A stretch of DNA of 64,000 nt. Origin: Madurella fahalii (lineage: Eukaryota > Ascomycota > Sordariomycetes > Sordariales). The notes beneath the pieces are model-generated. The model was not told the origin of the DNA, ran no database searches, and saw nothing but the letters and a program-made list of their open reading frames with translations. Position 1 is the first letter of the stretch; each line of letters begins with the position of its first letter. This document shows, piece by piece, positions 45,567 through 58,900 of the stretch. The position numbers were made by a program, and so were the translations under genes. Location: the NCBI GenBank assembly GCA_029876055.1, contig CM056879.1, positions 310,001 to 374,000 of the forward strand, in the 5' to 3' direction.

Positions 45567-46895
45567 ATGCCACCACCCCTCCGGGTCCTTATCTCCGGCG
45601 CCGGCATCGCCGGTCCCTGCCTGGCCTACTGGCTCACCCGCCTGCCGTCCCCTTTACGCTGCGAGATCACAATCGTCGAGCGGCACCCGCGCCTGCGCAA
45701 CTCCGGGCAGCAGATCGACCTCCGCGGCCAGGGCATCGACGCCATGCGGCGGATGGGGATCGAGCCCGCCGTGCGCGCGCGCCTGGTCGACGAGCCGGGT
45801 ATGCAGCTCGTCAACGCCCGCGGCGAGCGCCAGGCCTACTTCGAGGCCAACAAGACCGGCAAGGGGCCGCAGGGGTTCACTGCGGAGTGGGAGATTATGC
45901 GGGGGGATTTGTGTGACGTGTTGTATCAAGCGACAAAGGGGTTGCCCGGGGTCAAGTATGTGTTTGGGTGTTCGGTTGAGAGTTTCACACAGAAAGGCGG
46001 CGGCGGCGGCGGCGGCGGCGGTAAGGTGCATGCCAAGTTTTCGGATGGCAAAGAGGAGGAGTATGATTTGCTGGTTGGAGCCGACGGGATCGGGTCGAGG
46101 ATAAGGAGGCAGATGTTTACCGACGGAAGGCCGGATCCGTTAAAGCCTTTAGGCATGTCTCTTGCATTTTATACGATTCCGCCGCAAGAGGGTGATGACG
46201 ATTTTGCGACTTCCTGTCATCTGCCTGGGCGGAGATTGATCACCACCCGCCGGGATAGGCTTGATTGCCTGCGGGTGTATTTGATGATGACAGGGGAAAA
46301 CCCGGAGCTCAAGAGGGCTTTAAAGCATGGCACGATTGCCGAACAGAAGGAGGCTTGGGTCAACCTCTTCAAGCACGACATGGATCGCTCTTGGCAGATG
46401 CCCCGGTTCCTGGACGGTCTGCTGAACTCGGAGATGGCAAACGACTTTTACACGCAAGAACTGGCGCAGGTGAAGCTGGACAATTGGTCAAACGGCAACG
46501 TGGTGCTCCTTGGCGATGCGGCTTTCTGTCCATCGCCGGTAACAGCAATGGGTACCTCGGTTGCGATCGTTGGCGCCTACGTCCTAGCGGGAGAGATAGC
46601 CCGGGCGTGTCTGAAGGGTGCTCAAACGGGGCAGGCCAATCCTGCTGAGAACATACCCGAAGCATTGGCAGCATATGAGAAAACGCTACGCCCCTTTATT
46701 CTGGACGTGCAAAACGTCCCAGCCACTTGGATTTCGAAGATCTTGATGCCCCGGACGTCGTGGGGGATCTCTTGCCTTCACTGGGTGGCCTGGCTGGCGA
46801 TAAAGTTGCGCGTTGACAAGATTCTGACATGGCTTTTGCCGTCAGACGATACAGGCACCTGGAAGGTGCCCGATTATAGCGAGCTCCAGGCATGA
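45567..46895 (+). CDS. FAD-dependent monooxygenase (PHBH type)
   Basis: A 442-residue single-exon group A flavin monooxygenase (p-hydroxybenzoate/salicylate hydroxylase fold), which uses NAD(P)H and O2 to hydroxylate or epoxidise organic substrates. Motifs in order: GAGIAGPCLAYWL near residue 11 (FAD dinucleotide binding), the GADGIGSRIRRQMF DG-type motif near 173, and GDAAFCPSPVTAMG near 317 (second FAD-binding GD motif). The ATG sits in an ACCACC context and the length is normal. Nine consecutive glycines (about 146-154, GGC repeat) fall in a surface loop between domains. It is more than 10 kb from the PKS-NRPS and separated from it by unrelated genes, so a role in that pathway is not supported. 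Substrate unknown. Confidence 0.88.
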   Translation: MPPPLRVLISGAGIAGPCLAYWLTRLPSPLRCEITIVERHPRLRNSGQQIDLRGQGIDAMRRMGIEPAVRARLVDEPGMQLVNARGERQAYFEANKTGKGPQGFTAEWEIMRGDLCDVLYQATKGLPGVKYVFGCSVESFTQKGGGGGGGGGKVHAKFSDGKEEEYDLLVGADGIGSRIRRQMFTDGRPDPLKPLGMSLAFYTIPPQEGDDDFATSCHLPGRRLITTRRDRLDCLRVYLMMTGENPELKRALKHGTIAEQKEAWVNLFKHDMDRSWQMPRFLDGLLNSEMANDFYTQELAQVKLDNWSNGNVVLLGDAAFCPSPVTAMGTSVAIVGAYVLAGEIARACLKGAQTGQANPAENIPEALAAYEKTLRPFILDVQNVPATWISKILMPRTSWGISCLHWVAWLAIKLRVDKILTWLLPSDDTGTWKVPDYSELQA

Positions 46896-47650
46896 CAGGC
46901 CAAGAGCCAATACCCGGGGCAAAAGGAGATGCTCCTTCGTTGACTATCTACGTAACATACCGAAAGGCTAAGGGTTAGGCGGAGCGCCACGTCAAACAAC
47001 AAATAACAAACTCACAACACTTCTTACGAATCTCTATATATCTCCTTGAATTCATCCCATTTCTCATGGAGTTTGCACTCCACCCGCCCATTATATAATA
47101 CAATTGCTCGACGGCGAGAGAGCATTCTCAGGCTTTTGTAGGATAACTGTGACGTTTCCAGTCCGCCTGGCCTGTAGTAAGATGAGATAGTGAGGTATTG
47201 ACAAGATGACTACAAAACGTATTCTCTAAGACAACTTGGCCTTAAAATCATTTAGTACTATCTCATTGTTTCAATAATCCCCACCTCGACCAACACTGAC
47301 TGTTACAGGCCCACACCGATCGTCCTAACTTCCCGTCCGCAGCCTGATCACTTAGCCTGTTCCCACAGCGTGGAACTCGACGCTGGCCCTAAAAGTTTGG
47401 CTTTGGAGGTACATAAGGAGAATCAAAGGTAGGGCAGGTCAGGCCAACAAGTAATCAGGTATCAGGCATTCCATGTGACTAAGAAATGATGATACAGATG
47501 GAAATAATTATTCGACGCTGATGAGAAAGGAGTGTTGCCCAGAGCTAGACAACCAACCCCGTCAGAACCCTGCATGAAGGCCATACATGACTCCTTGGCT
47601 GTTAATTATCCCTGTAAGGTTGTCATCCTTTTTTATCCGTTCCTTCGGGT
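46896..47650. other. Convergent intergenic spacer
   Basis: AT-rich 3' flanks of two convergent genes. Nothing gene-like was seen. Confidence 0.5.
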
Positions 47651-48866
47651 TCAGCCACTCTTCTCCGCCTTTTCTTTCTTGTTCTTTTCCTCCTTGGCCT
47701 TCTTCTCGGCCTGCTTCCTCTTCTCTTCTTCCTCTTCCTTCTCCTTCTGGATTCTCATTTTTTCTTCCTCCTCCTCCTTAGCCCAGTTGCGGTTCTGGTC
47801 AGCAGCCATAGGCCGGATACGATCCATTAGCTCGCCCGTCGAAAGACTCATATGACCCTCGCCAACCTTGGCGCGGCCAACCAGACTGATGAGGAGGGCG
47901 GCTCCCACGACCGCCGTTAGCACGAACCGGTAAGTTCCGTACCATGCTGGCGCCCATCCCTTGGTTGTCGCCCGCGAATCCACAAAGTACGTGGACACGA
48001 AGGCGAGAAACTGGGTCACCAAAGCCCACTGGATAGGCATGAAGATGGTGGGCCAAGCCACAGCCGGTGCAATGACGCCGATCCCGTATCGGAATCGTGT
48101 ACGGTCGAGCGAGGCCTTCTTCTCGGCGAACTCGAGACCCCAATGTATGGCGCCGAGGAAGGAGATGATTACGGCGCCGTATCCGACCTGGATCGGCTCA
48201 AGGAGCTGCAGCCAGTATGTGGCCGACTCGTGGCTGACCAGGAGGCTATTTATGAAATTCGATGTGGACGGCCATTCGGTGTTTAGTGCCCAGGAGAGGT
48301 AGACAGTGGAGACCGAGGTGGCCAAGTAGGGAAGTGTGCCAGCGAGGCCGAGGCCGAATGCTTCTCGAGGCACAGAGCTTAGCGCGAGCGTTTCTTTTAT
48401 TGTGTTCTGGGGGTAATGTTAACTCCCGCGCTTTCCTAAGGTAATCTGTCGATTGTTATGAACATACCACGTCGCCTTTCAGACCCTCCATCACATCTTG
48501 TTGAGGTTCTGGTGGTGCCTGGCTTTCTTCTACCACCTGGCGGACCGAGGACGAGCTCGTAACCTCGTCTGGGCGGGATTCAAGTTTCTTCTCGCCCGCT
48601 TTCTTCTCGAACTCCTTGTCTATTTTGTTTGGTTGCAACGGGGGTTTTGTCGACAGTAGAGCGCGCTGTGTGATGTGCAATGCCGTGCATGGTAAGCGCG
48701 TAGGAAGTGGGCTCGACCGTATTTTAGGTCGATCGGATGTGTTTGACAGCGAGAAGGCCCGCATGGTCAGCGGCGCATTCCGCTGGGTTTGCAAATGGAT
48801 GCCAACGGCAAGTCTGTGGACTTGGCGGCCGGATGGTCGTGCGGTCCGGAGCGTGGTGGACAACAT
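47651..48866 (-). CDS. DUF3429 mitochondrial inner-membrane protein
   Basis: A 384-residue protein in two exons (48468-48866 and 47651-48406), spliced in phase 0 across a 61-bp intron (GTATGT...CAG). The N-terminus (MLSTTLRTARPSGRQVHRL) is rich in Arg, Ser and Thr without acids, as in mitochondrial presequences. The middle holds about five hydrophobic segments beginning PREAFGLGLAGTLPYLATS, with the DUF3429/TMEM69-like features ALNTEW, YGAVIISFLGAIHWGLEFA and WPTIFMPIQWALVTQFLAF. The C-terminal 60 residues are a highly charged Glu/Lys helix, probably a coiled coil. The molecular role of the family is poorly known. The start is the ATG at 48866; the frame further upstream lacks an ATG. Confidence 0.85.
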
Positions 48867-49964
48867 GGGGGGCACTAGCAACTTTACTGTGATCGATCAC
48901 GGTTCTTGGGCAAATAAGGTACCTTAGGTAGGTACCCTGGTTTCAGGAGGGTAATGGGGGTAATGGCGATAAACTGATTAGAAGTGGGAGGGGCGGGTAA
49001 TTCCAGGCGTGAACGAGCGTGGCAATGGGTCGAATGCACGATCCGACGCGACATCAGAGCGAAGAATGTTCTAAATTAGTAGTCTGCGATCTAGAGAGAG
49101 GAGGTTCGTCCTTAATCCGAGCAAGCTTGGCTGCTTCCACGTCAAACCGCCTGCTTCAAGATGCAAAGCTGCAATAGAAGCAGCCATGACGTAATGTCTC
49201 GAGGGCCAAGCCACCAGACCGTGTTTTGTGAGCTGGAGGGGCTGTTGAAGAACCACTCCCTTCCGTGGCATTAGTGTAACCGATACAGCCCCACAATTCC
49301 CTCCGCCACAGCACACATAACGAAGATGCGAATTGTATGTACTGCACTGCAAATGGGAAACGGCAGGACAGTGCTCTGGTCCATAATACCCTTTCGTACG
49401 TTCTCAGTAGATGAATTGCTGCGATACTGCATCCATTGGGCGTCAGTTTGGGCTTTTGCATGGCGACAGAATCAGCTCACCCCACCCGCGCCTCGAAAGC
49501 TCCTCTGCCATAACCAGGGAGCATGGGACATCGGTGGCCCGAGCTTCGGGCATTTCCAGTGGGCACCAATGCTAGCGTCATCGGGGCTGCGAGGAGTCTT
49601 GGAAACGAGACATAACTCCTCCTCTTTTCCTCCTATTCACGAATCAGGCTGCGTTATCCTCGTGCCCAAGTGGCCTTTCCAGCACGATTGTTTACTTTCG
49701 TCTGCTTGTTGCCTCTTCTGGCAGTTGTTACGTTTTAACATTGCTCTTTCTTGGTTTCTTTACCGTGCCGCCAGTGTCGACGCCACGTTCGAAGCCAACC
49801 ATCCCACGCCGAGATCCCCGCCGACGCGCCCGTGCGAGCCCCATCCGACGACGCCGTAAATTGCTTTCCCGATTCGAATACCGCAAATGAAGCCCAAGAG
49901 AGACCCGCGATAAGACATCTGATCCCCCCTGTCCCTGCCCGGGTTACGGCACCCCACAATTACA
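48867..49964. promoter_or_regulatory. Divergent promoter, DUF3429 / VPS13
   Basis: A 1.1-kb region between two divergent housekeeping-type genes. It holds only short unsupported frames. No repeat or RNA gene was recognised. Confidence 0.45.
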
Positions 49965-52900
49965 ATGCTGGAAGGCTTGGTTGCGGGGCTGTTGAACCGC
50001 TTCTTGGGCATGTATGTCAAGAACTTTGACCCGACCCAGCTCAAAGTCGGCATCTGGTCCGGAGATGTCAAGCTTCGCGACCTCGAACTCCGGCGGGAGG
50101 CTCTCGACCAGCTCAAGCTCCCCATCAACGTCATTGAAGGCCACCTCGGCGAGCTCACCCTGGTGATCCCGTGGTCCAACCTGCGCGGCGCCCCCGTTAA
50201 GGTCTTCATAGAGGATGTCTTCCTTCTGGCATCGCCGAAAGAAGAAGCGGAGTACAATGAAGAGGAGGAAGCCCGCCGTAAACAGAGGATCAAGATGGAG
50301 AAGCTGGACTCGGCCGAGCTGTTAAAGGAGAGGTCACAGGAGGGCCTGAGCCAGGAGGAACAGAAGCGCACTCAGAGCTTCACCGAGAGCCTCGTCACCA
50401 AGATTGTCGACAACCTGCAGGTCACGGTCAAGAATATCCACGTTCGGTACGAGGATGCCATCTCTGCCCCCGGTCACCCTTTTGCGCTCGGCGTCACACT
50501 CGAGGAGTTCAGTGCCGTGAGCACCGATGGAGAATGGGCACCCGCATTTATCCAAGACTCGACTAAAACCACACACAAGCTGGCGACGCTGGAGTCCTTG
50601 GCAGTGTATTGGAATACAGACACAAAACTCATGGGCCCCGGCCGAGAGGCCAAAACACCAGAGGCAGAATTGACGCCGCATCATGAGATGCTGGAGAAGT
50701 TCAAGTCCATGATTGTGCGGGGTGATCCCGATCTGTCTGCAGACCATCAGTTCATTTTGAAGCCTGTTTCGGGTCAAGCAAAGATCGAACTCGACAAGAC
50801 CGGGAGTCCCCAAGTCCCCAAGTTCAAGGCTAACCTGCTCTTTGATGAGATTGGCCTGGTCTTGGACGACCAACAGTATCGAGACGCTCTCATGATGGTG
50901 GATCTATTCCATTATTTCATTCGGCATCAAGAATACAAAAAATACCAGCCCAAGGGTGTGACGCCGAAGGAGGATCCGCGTGCATGGCTAAAGTTTGCCG
51001 GCAATGCCGTGCTAGGGAAGATCCATGAACGGAATCGGCGATGGTCGTGGGATTACTTCCGAGAGCGCAGAGATGATAGGCGACGCTACATCGAACTGTT
51101 CAAGAAGAGGAAGCAAAACCAGCAGTTGACTGCCGATGAGAATGACGACCTGAACAAGCTGGAGTGGAAACTCGACTACGAGGATCTTCGGTTCTGGCGC
51201 TCTCTGGCGCGCAACCAACTCAAGAGGGAAAATGCCGAAGCCCTCAAAAACCGGCCGCTTCCCCCGCAACAGCAGCAGCAGCAACAGCAAGGCTGGTTGT
51301 CCTGGGTGTGGGGCTCGAAACAACCGCAGCAAGAGAAGCAAGACGAGACTGAGAATACTCAGATTACAGAAGAACAACGCAAAGAACTCTACGAGGTAAT
51401 TGACTGGGATGAGAAGACGGCGCTGGCAGCAGAGGTCGACGTGCCCAAGGACACCATCAAAATGCAAATTGAGACGTCCTTGAGTACCGGCAGCTTTACG
51501 CTCAAGCAGGACCCGCATGGTAACTCCAGGGACCTAATCAGTCTCCACTTTGACGTCTTCAAAGCCAAAGGCCTCAAGCGTCCCGACTCCTTCCTCGCCG
51601 ACCTCAGCCTGGGGGGGTTGCGTGTCAACGATGGCACGACCCCAAAGACTCTGTACACGGAGATTGTCCGAGTGAAGGATGCCCTGGCAACCAAGCGGCA
51701 TCAGAAGCGGTTGTCCATTGTCGAACTCGAGAAGGCCAATGATGAGGCCTTCTTTCAGTTCCAACTGGAGCAGAACCCTCTGGATGGCCAGGGTGACATT
51801 GCCGTGACGGCGAAGTTGAAGCCTCTCGAGATCGTCTGGAACCCGAATGTGGTTCTTGGCGTTGCCGACTTCTTTAGGCCTCCTGAGCGCCACATGGAGT
51901 CTATCAACGCGCTCATGGAAACGGCAGGCGCAACAGTCGAGGGCCTCCGAGAGCAGACCAGGGCCGGCCTTGAGTTCGCTCTCGAGGAGCACAAGACGGT
52001 CAATGCCAAGTTGGACTTGCAAGCGCCTCTCATCATCATCCCGGAGTCTATCATCAACAAGACCTCCGCATGTTTGATCATCGATGCAGGCCATATTAGC
52101 GTTACCAGTGAGCTAGTGGACAAGGCCACGACCAAAGAAGTCCAATCTAAGCAGAAAGAACATTCCACCGAAGAGGACTTCCGGCGGTTGGAGTCTTTGA
52201 TGTATGACCGCTTCCTCGTCAAGTTGACATCGACCCAGGTCCTGATTGGCCCGTCGGTGGAGGAAACCAAGCGGCAGCTGATCGGGAAGGATGATCAGCT
52301 CATGCTACACATTGTCGACAAGATCAATGTTAACTTTATCGTCGAGACGTCGATCCTCCCTAAGGCTCCAAACTTGACCAAACTCAAGGTCTCCGGGCAC
52401 CTTCCTGTTCTCCATGCCAGCGCATCAGACGCCAAATACAAAACCCTTATGCGAATAATCGATGTCGCCATCCCCAAGCTTGGGCGTAACGGGTCGCAGT
52501 CCGGACAAGAGAGCCCCTCAACCAAGCGGCCTCGTCTCGCGAGCACTGCATCCTCTCGGTCACGTGGCTGGGGTGACAGAAAGGCCTCGTCCCAGGTCCT
52601 CCAATTCACGACACAGCAGCAGGCTATCATCCTCAACGACGACGACATCGACGATGACGACGACAAATTCGAAGATGCCAAAGACGGCTCTGCCAATGAG
52701 CAGCTGAAGATACAGCAACGAATTTTTGAGTTCAAGTTCACCATCGACGAGCTCAGGGGTTCGTTGTACCGGAGTGACCCCGACAGGAAAAGACCCGACC
52801 AGCTGCTGGTTGACCTCGTAGCTGAGAATTTCGCCGTCGACTTCTACCTTCGGCCGTACGACATGGCCGCTGAAGTCTCGCTCGGCTCAGTCACGGTCGA

Positions 52901-55900
52901 CGATTTCGTGGATAACCCGCCTGCCGAGTTCAAGTCTATCGTGTCGTCAGGCGATGTCGACGATCAAAAGCAGTCGAGGGACCTCGTTCGCGTAAAGTTC
53001 TTCAGGGTCAAAAAGGAGTCGCCCGAGTTCATGACCGTTTATGAAGGCATCGAAACTAATGTTAACATTGCGGTTTCCACCATCAACTTGGTCGTGACGC
53101 GCAAGACGCTGCTTACGCTGCTGGATTTCATTCTTGTGACTTTCACCAACAACCAGAACACTGCTGGCGGGTCTCAAATGGCTATCACAGATGATGAGTC
53201 GGAGGCGGACATTGAGGTCCAACCTCCGCCCCCGGTTGAACAGTCCGAAGGCGGCGCAATCAGGGTCAAGGTGGACCTTAAGAGTATCCGCTTGATCCTG
53301 AACAATGACGGCATTCGGCTGGCCACTCTGTCCTTCAACCATGCCGACGTTGGAGTTTTCCTGCTCGGTAGGGCAATGCGTGTTTCGACCAAGATCGGAG
53401 ACCTGAACCTGGTAGACGACGTCAACCTTGGCGTGTCAGAAGACTCCAGCCTGCGTCAACTCGTCACAATTCAAGGCGATGAACTTGCTGACTTCCGGTA
53501 CGAGACCTTCGATCCAAACAAATTCGAACAGTACCCGGGTTACGACTCGTCCGTGTACTTGAGGGCCGGCTCCGTCAAGGTGAACTTTGTCGAAGAACCG
53601 TTCCGAAAGATCGTTGACTTCCTCGTCAAGTTTGGAAAGATGCAAGCTATCTACAACGCTGCGCGCCAGGCCGCTGCCAACCAAGCCAGCCAGCTGCAGC
53701 AGAGTCAGAACCGCATCAAGTTTGATGTCATGGTCAAGACACCCATCGTTATCTTCCCTCGCGTTGTTATTCCAGGGAGGCCGAAACGGGACCTGATCAC
53801 TGCGTACCTCGGAGAGATCTACGCGCAGAACAAGTTTGCTCCGCTGGATGATTCTGAGCAATCTGAGATTGCGATGAAGCTCTCCGCCGGCATCCGCAAC
53901 ATCAGACTGACGTCCAATTTCCACTACAGCGATGGCCGCTCTGAGGAGCTAGAACTCATTGATCATGTTGACCTCGGCTTCAAAATTACCTATGCCGAGC
54001 ATAAGGAAGGTGTGAAGCGGCCAGACCTGGAGATTGAGGGAACGATGACCGATTTCAACCTCCGCATCACCCCGTACCAGCTCAATTCTCTCCTCGAGAT
54101 CTCCAGGTCCGTGCCCGCCGTCTTCGCAGGGGACGTGGGACAGCACACCGCAGAAGCAGAGCGCGATGTTGACAAAGCTACTCTGGAGCGTGCTAGAACC
54201 ATGCCCGGATTTGGCAGCGGGGACAAAGACGAGCAGCTGATCGATATGAGCCCTGAGCTTGGGACACGTGGAGAGGCTTGGACCAAGTTGGACTTGATCT
54301 TCACCGTGAACACTATTGGGTTGGAGTTGATCAACGCCTCTGAAGATGCCCCTGTGGGCGACGTTGAGTCCGCCAGCCTCTCGAGGTTTAGTCTCGACTC
54401 TAGCCGCTTGAAGACGCGGATGGACTCAAATGGCAGCCTCGAAGCCGAATTCGTTATACAGGCTTTCACCATCTACGATACGCGCCATCGCGAGACCAAC
54501 AAATTCCGTCGCATCCTGACGAGTGGCAACACGAATGTACAGCAGCTGATGGCCAGCGTTACCATGTCTGGAGGCAAAGACAGGAATATCATAGCGATGG
54601 TGGCCATCGATAGTCCCCGCGTGATATTTGCGCTCGACTACCTGTTCGCAATTCAGAAGTTCATCACTGTCGGAACGCAAATCAACGAGCCTCCCACACC
54701 GGACAAAACTCCCTCGGAAAGTCCCGAGGAGTTGAGCGATGCAGATTCTACGCAGGCCACGTTCTCGAGCAGGCGCTCAGAAAGCAGCAGCCGTGCGGTC
54801 CAGCCTGCTGCCCAGAAACAGGGACTCCAGAAAAACGAACCTACCATGAGCATCGCCTACCGCGTCAATGTTGTGGATGCTCAAGTCATTCTGATTGCGA
54901 ACCCATTGAGCGCGAGCTCGGAAGCCATCGTTCTCGGGACCAAGCAAGTCCTCTTATCTCAGCAGCACGCGTTCACGTTCCAAGTCTCGCAGTGCGGCAT
55001 GTTCCTGTGCCGCATGGATCGTTTTGACGATTCACGCCTGAGAATCATTGACGACTTTTCCGTCCAGACGTCCATGGACAGCTCGCAGCCAGATGCGGCA
55101 AAGATTCACATCGACGTTGAGCCCCTGATCCTTCGGCTGTCGCTGCGAGACATCCTCCTCGTAATGCAGACAGTGGCCAAAGCCTCAGAGCTCTCGGGGA
55201 ATAACCATCCCGTCAACTCAGTGGCCAAGGCATCGGACCAGAAGGCCAGGCAACTGAAAGGGTCGAGCTTGAAGCAGAGAACAGCGAGCGGTAAGGGGGC
55301 GTCAACCCTGGCGGCTAGGACGGGACGGACCAGCAAGAGTGGTATCAGCAACCGCTCGCGCAAGAGCGGAGTGTCAGCCCCTCACGACATAACTAAGCCG
55401 CCTCATCGGTACGAGGAACTCACGGCTACGATCGATGGCGTCCGTGTCGTGCTTCTTGGAGACACCCACGAACTTCCGATCCTCGATATGAGTGTGAAGA
55501 ACTTCACCGCCGCCGCAGAAAATTGGTCAACAAACCTCAAGGCGGAAGCGGCTATCGATATGTACACAAACATCTACAACTTTGCAAAATCTGCTTGGGA
55601 GCCCCTCATTGAACCTTGGCAGGTTGGCCTTGGGGTCGCCCGTGATCAGAAGACGGGCGTTTTGTCGGTTGACGTATCATCCAAGCGCAATTTTGATGTC
55701 ACCATCACGACTGCCACAATTGCTCTCTTCTCCAAGTCGTTTGCCTTCTTTGCTCAGGACCAAGATGTCCTTAGCAAACCACGTGGCGTTGAGGCACCGT
55801 ACCGTATCCGGAATTACACTGGCTTCGACGTTGTGGTTAGTGCCAAGAGACAGAGCAGCGACGGCACAACGTCTTTGCGCCTCGTGGATGGCCAAGAAGT

Positions 55901-58900
55901 ACCGTGGAGCTTTGAGGACTGGGAAAAGATGCGCGAGAGCCTGCTGACCGAAGGCAGCACCACAAACAGTGTGGTTGTCCAGCTCGAGGGTAGCGGCTTC
56001 GACGCAGTGAAGAACATACGACTCATGCGCGAGGGCGAGTTCCTCTACGCTTTGAAGCCCAAGGCAGATCAGGTTCTGCATAAGCTACTTGTCGACATCA
56101 AGCTCGGGCCTGACAATATAAAATATGTCACGCTACGCAGCCCGCTCCTCGTGGAGAACGAGACAGATCTTCCAGTTGAGATCGGAGTGTATGATGCACG
56201 AGAAGGACACCTGCTCAAAATCGAGAAGATTGCACCCGGCGAGAGCAGGCCAGCGCCAGTCGGGGCTGCTTACCTGAAAAGCTTACTGGTCCGCCCTGAT
56301 CCCGGGTTTGGCTACGGGTGGAGCAGTGACACACTGTGGTGGCGTGATCTGTTGCGGCGTCCGACGAAAACGTTGGTCTGCAAAGGGGAGCATGCCGAGC
56401 CGTTCTACTTTCAGATGTCCGCGCGTTATGACAATGCCAACCCCACCACGAAGTGAGTGCCGTTTTCAGCGATTCGTGATAGATTCTTGTGCGTTGCTAA
56501 TGATGGGTAGAAACTATCCATACATGCGTCTGAAACTCTCTGCTCCCGTCACCCTGGAGAACCTCCTACCGTATGACTTCAAGTACCGGATCTATGATAA
56601 GAACACGAAGAAGGACTGGTCGAACTTCCTTCGCAAGGGCGGTGTGAGCCCGGTCCATGTTGTCGAGCTTTCTCATCTCCTTCTGCTGAGCATTGACATG
56701 CAAGACACTGCGTTCAAGCCGAGCGAATTTGCCATTATCAACGCGGGCTCTGCCGACGACTTCAAAAAGGAAACGCATCTTGTCTGTCGGGATGACGCCG
56801 GAATGGCGTTGAACTTGAGGTTGCACTACTTCCGCGTCCCCGACGGTGGCGGGGCGTTCAAAGTTACTGTCTACAGCCCGTACGTTGTCTTAAACAAGAC
56901 GGGGCTGGATCTCAGTATCCGTTCAAAGGGCTTCACACAACAAGCCAAAGCGGCGCCGGCATCGAACCAGACGCTTATAGACATCTCAGATGGGAACGAC
57001 CACCCCAAGGCACAGCCATTGATGTTTTCATTCAATAGCGACGATCACAGGAACCGAGCACTCTTGAAGGTCGGTGACTCGGAGTGGAGCAAGCCGCAAA
57101 GTTTCGACGCCATCGGCAGCACCACCGAGGTTGTTGTTAATTCACCAGGACGGAACGCAGAAGTCCATCTCGGGGTCACTGTCGATTCAGGCCAGGGCAA
57201 GTACAAGATGGTCAAGACGGTAACCCTTGCCCCGAGATACGTCATACAAAACAAGCTCGGCGAAGACATCAACATCCGCGAACCCAGTTCCTCCAGTTTG
57301 ATGCCTATCAAGAGTGGCTCGCTTCGGCCGTTACATTACCTCCAGAGAGGTGCTATCAAACAGCTATGCCTCTGTTACCCGGGAGTCGACAACCAATGGA
57401 CCGCGCCGTTCAACATCTCAGATCTCGGTACCACGCATCTCAAGATTGCAAGGGCCGGTCAACGCCAACGGCTGATTCGTGTCGAGATCCTCATGGAGGA
57501 TGCCACCATCTTCCTGAACCTCAGCATGGAGCAGAAGAATTGGCCGTTCTCCATGCGCAACGAGAGCGATACCGAGTTTACATTCTATCAAGTCAACCCC
57601 AACATTGACGAAGATGGTATCGAGGACCGGTCTGGATGGAGGCCTGTCCGTTACCGTTTACCACCGCGCAGCATCATGCCGTATGCTTGGGATTTCCCGG
57701 CGGCCAAGCACAAGGAAGTGTGCATTAACGCTTACAACAAGGAGCGGCATGTGAAACTGGCCGAGATTGGCAATTTGATGCCCATGAAGTTCATCGGCAC
57801 CAATGGCCAGACAAAGATCATCGACATCAATGTTACGGCGGACGGACCTACGCAGACGCTAATTCTATCCAACTTCAAGCAGTCCAAGAGTCTGTACCGG
57901 CAACGGTCAAATGCAGGTTCGAGCAGCCGGGAAGGATTCGAGGCAAAGGAACTTGACACTGGAACCACGTTCAGGGCGCAGCTGAGGCTGTCTGGCATCG
58001 GAGTATCGCTCATCAACTCGCAACTGAAGGAGCTTGCGTACATCACCTTCAGGGATGTTCAACTGCGGTATAGCGACTCGCCGCTCTACCAGACGGTCAG
58101 CTTGGCTGTAAAATGGATCCAGATCGACAACCAGCTCTATGGCGGCATCTTCCCTATGATCCTGTACCCTAGTGTGGTGCCCAAACGGGCCCAGGAGATT
58201 GAGGCACATCCGTCGTTGCATGCAATGGTTACGCGGGTCAAGGATGATTCGTATGGCGTCGAGTACATCAAGTACGCCACCGTCCTGCTCCAGGAGATGA
58301 CAGTTGAGCTTGACGAGGACTTCATCTACGCCGTCTTGGATTTCTCTCGGGTGCCCGGTGCCTCTTGGTCGTCGAGCGACGAAGAGGACAAGCTCTGTGA
58401 TGACAACATCGACATACCGCAACCGAAACAACAGCAGTCTGGCAGAGACATCTACTTTGAGGTGCTCAACATTCAGCCGATGCAGCTCGATCTCTCGTTT
58501 GTGCGGACGGAGAGAGTCAACGTCGAAGACAAGACGTCGTCTCGAAACCCTGTCATGTTCTTCTTCAACGTCATGACGATGGCGCTGGGCAACATCAACG
58601 ATGCCCCGGTTCGGTTCAACGCCCTGATGCTCGAAAACGTGCGGGTCTCGATACCAGTGCTCATTCAGAACGTCTCCAACCACTACAGCCAAGAGGCGCT
58701 GTACCAGATCCACAAGATCTTGGGAAGCGCCGACTTCCTCGGCAACCCGGTTGGCCTGTTCAACAACATCAGCTCTGGCTTTGCCGACATCTTTTACGAG
58801 CCGTACCAGGGGCTCATCATGTCCGACAGGCCCGAGGACTTTGGCCTGGGGCTCGCGCGCGGTGCTGGGTCATTCTTCAAGAAGTCCGTTTACGGCTTCA

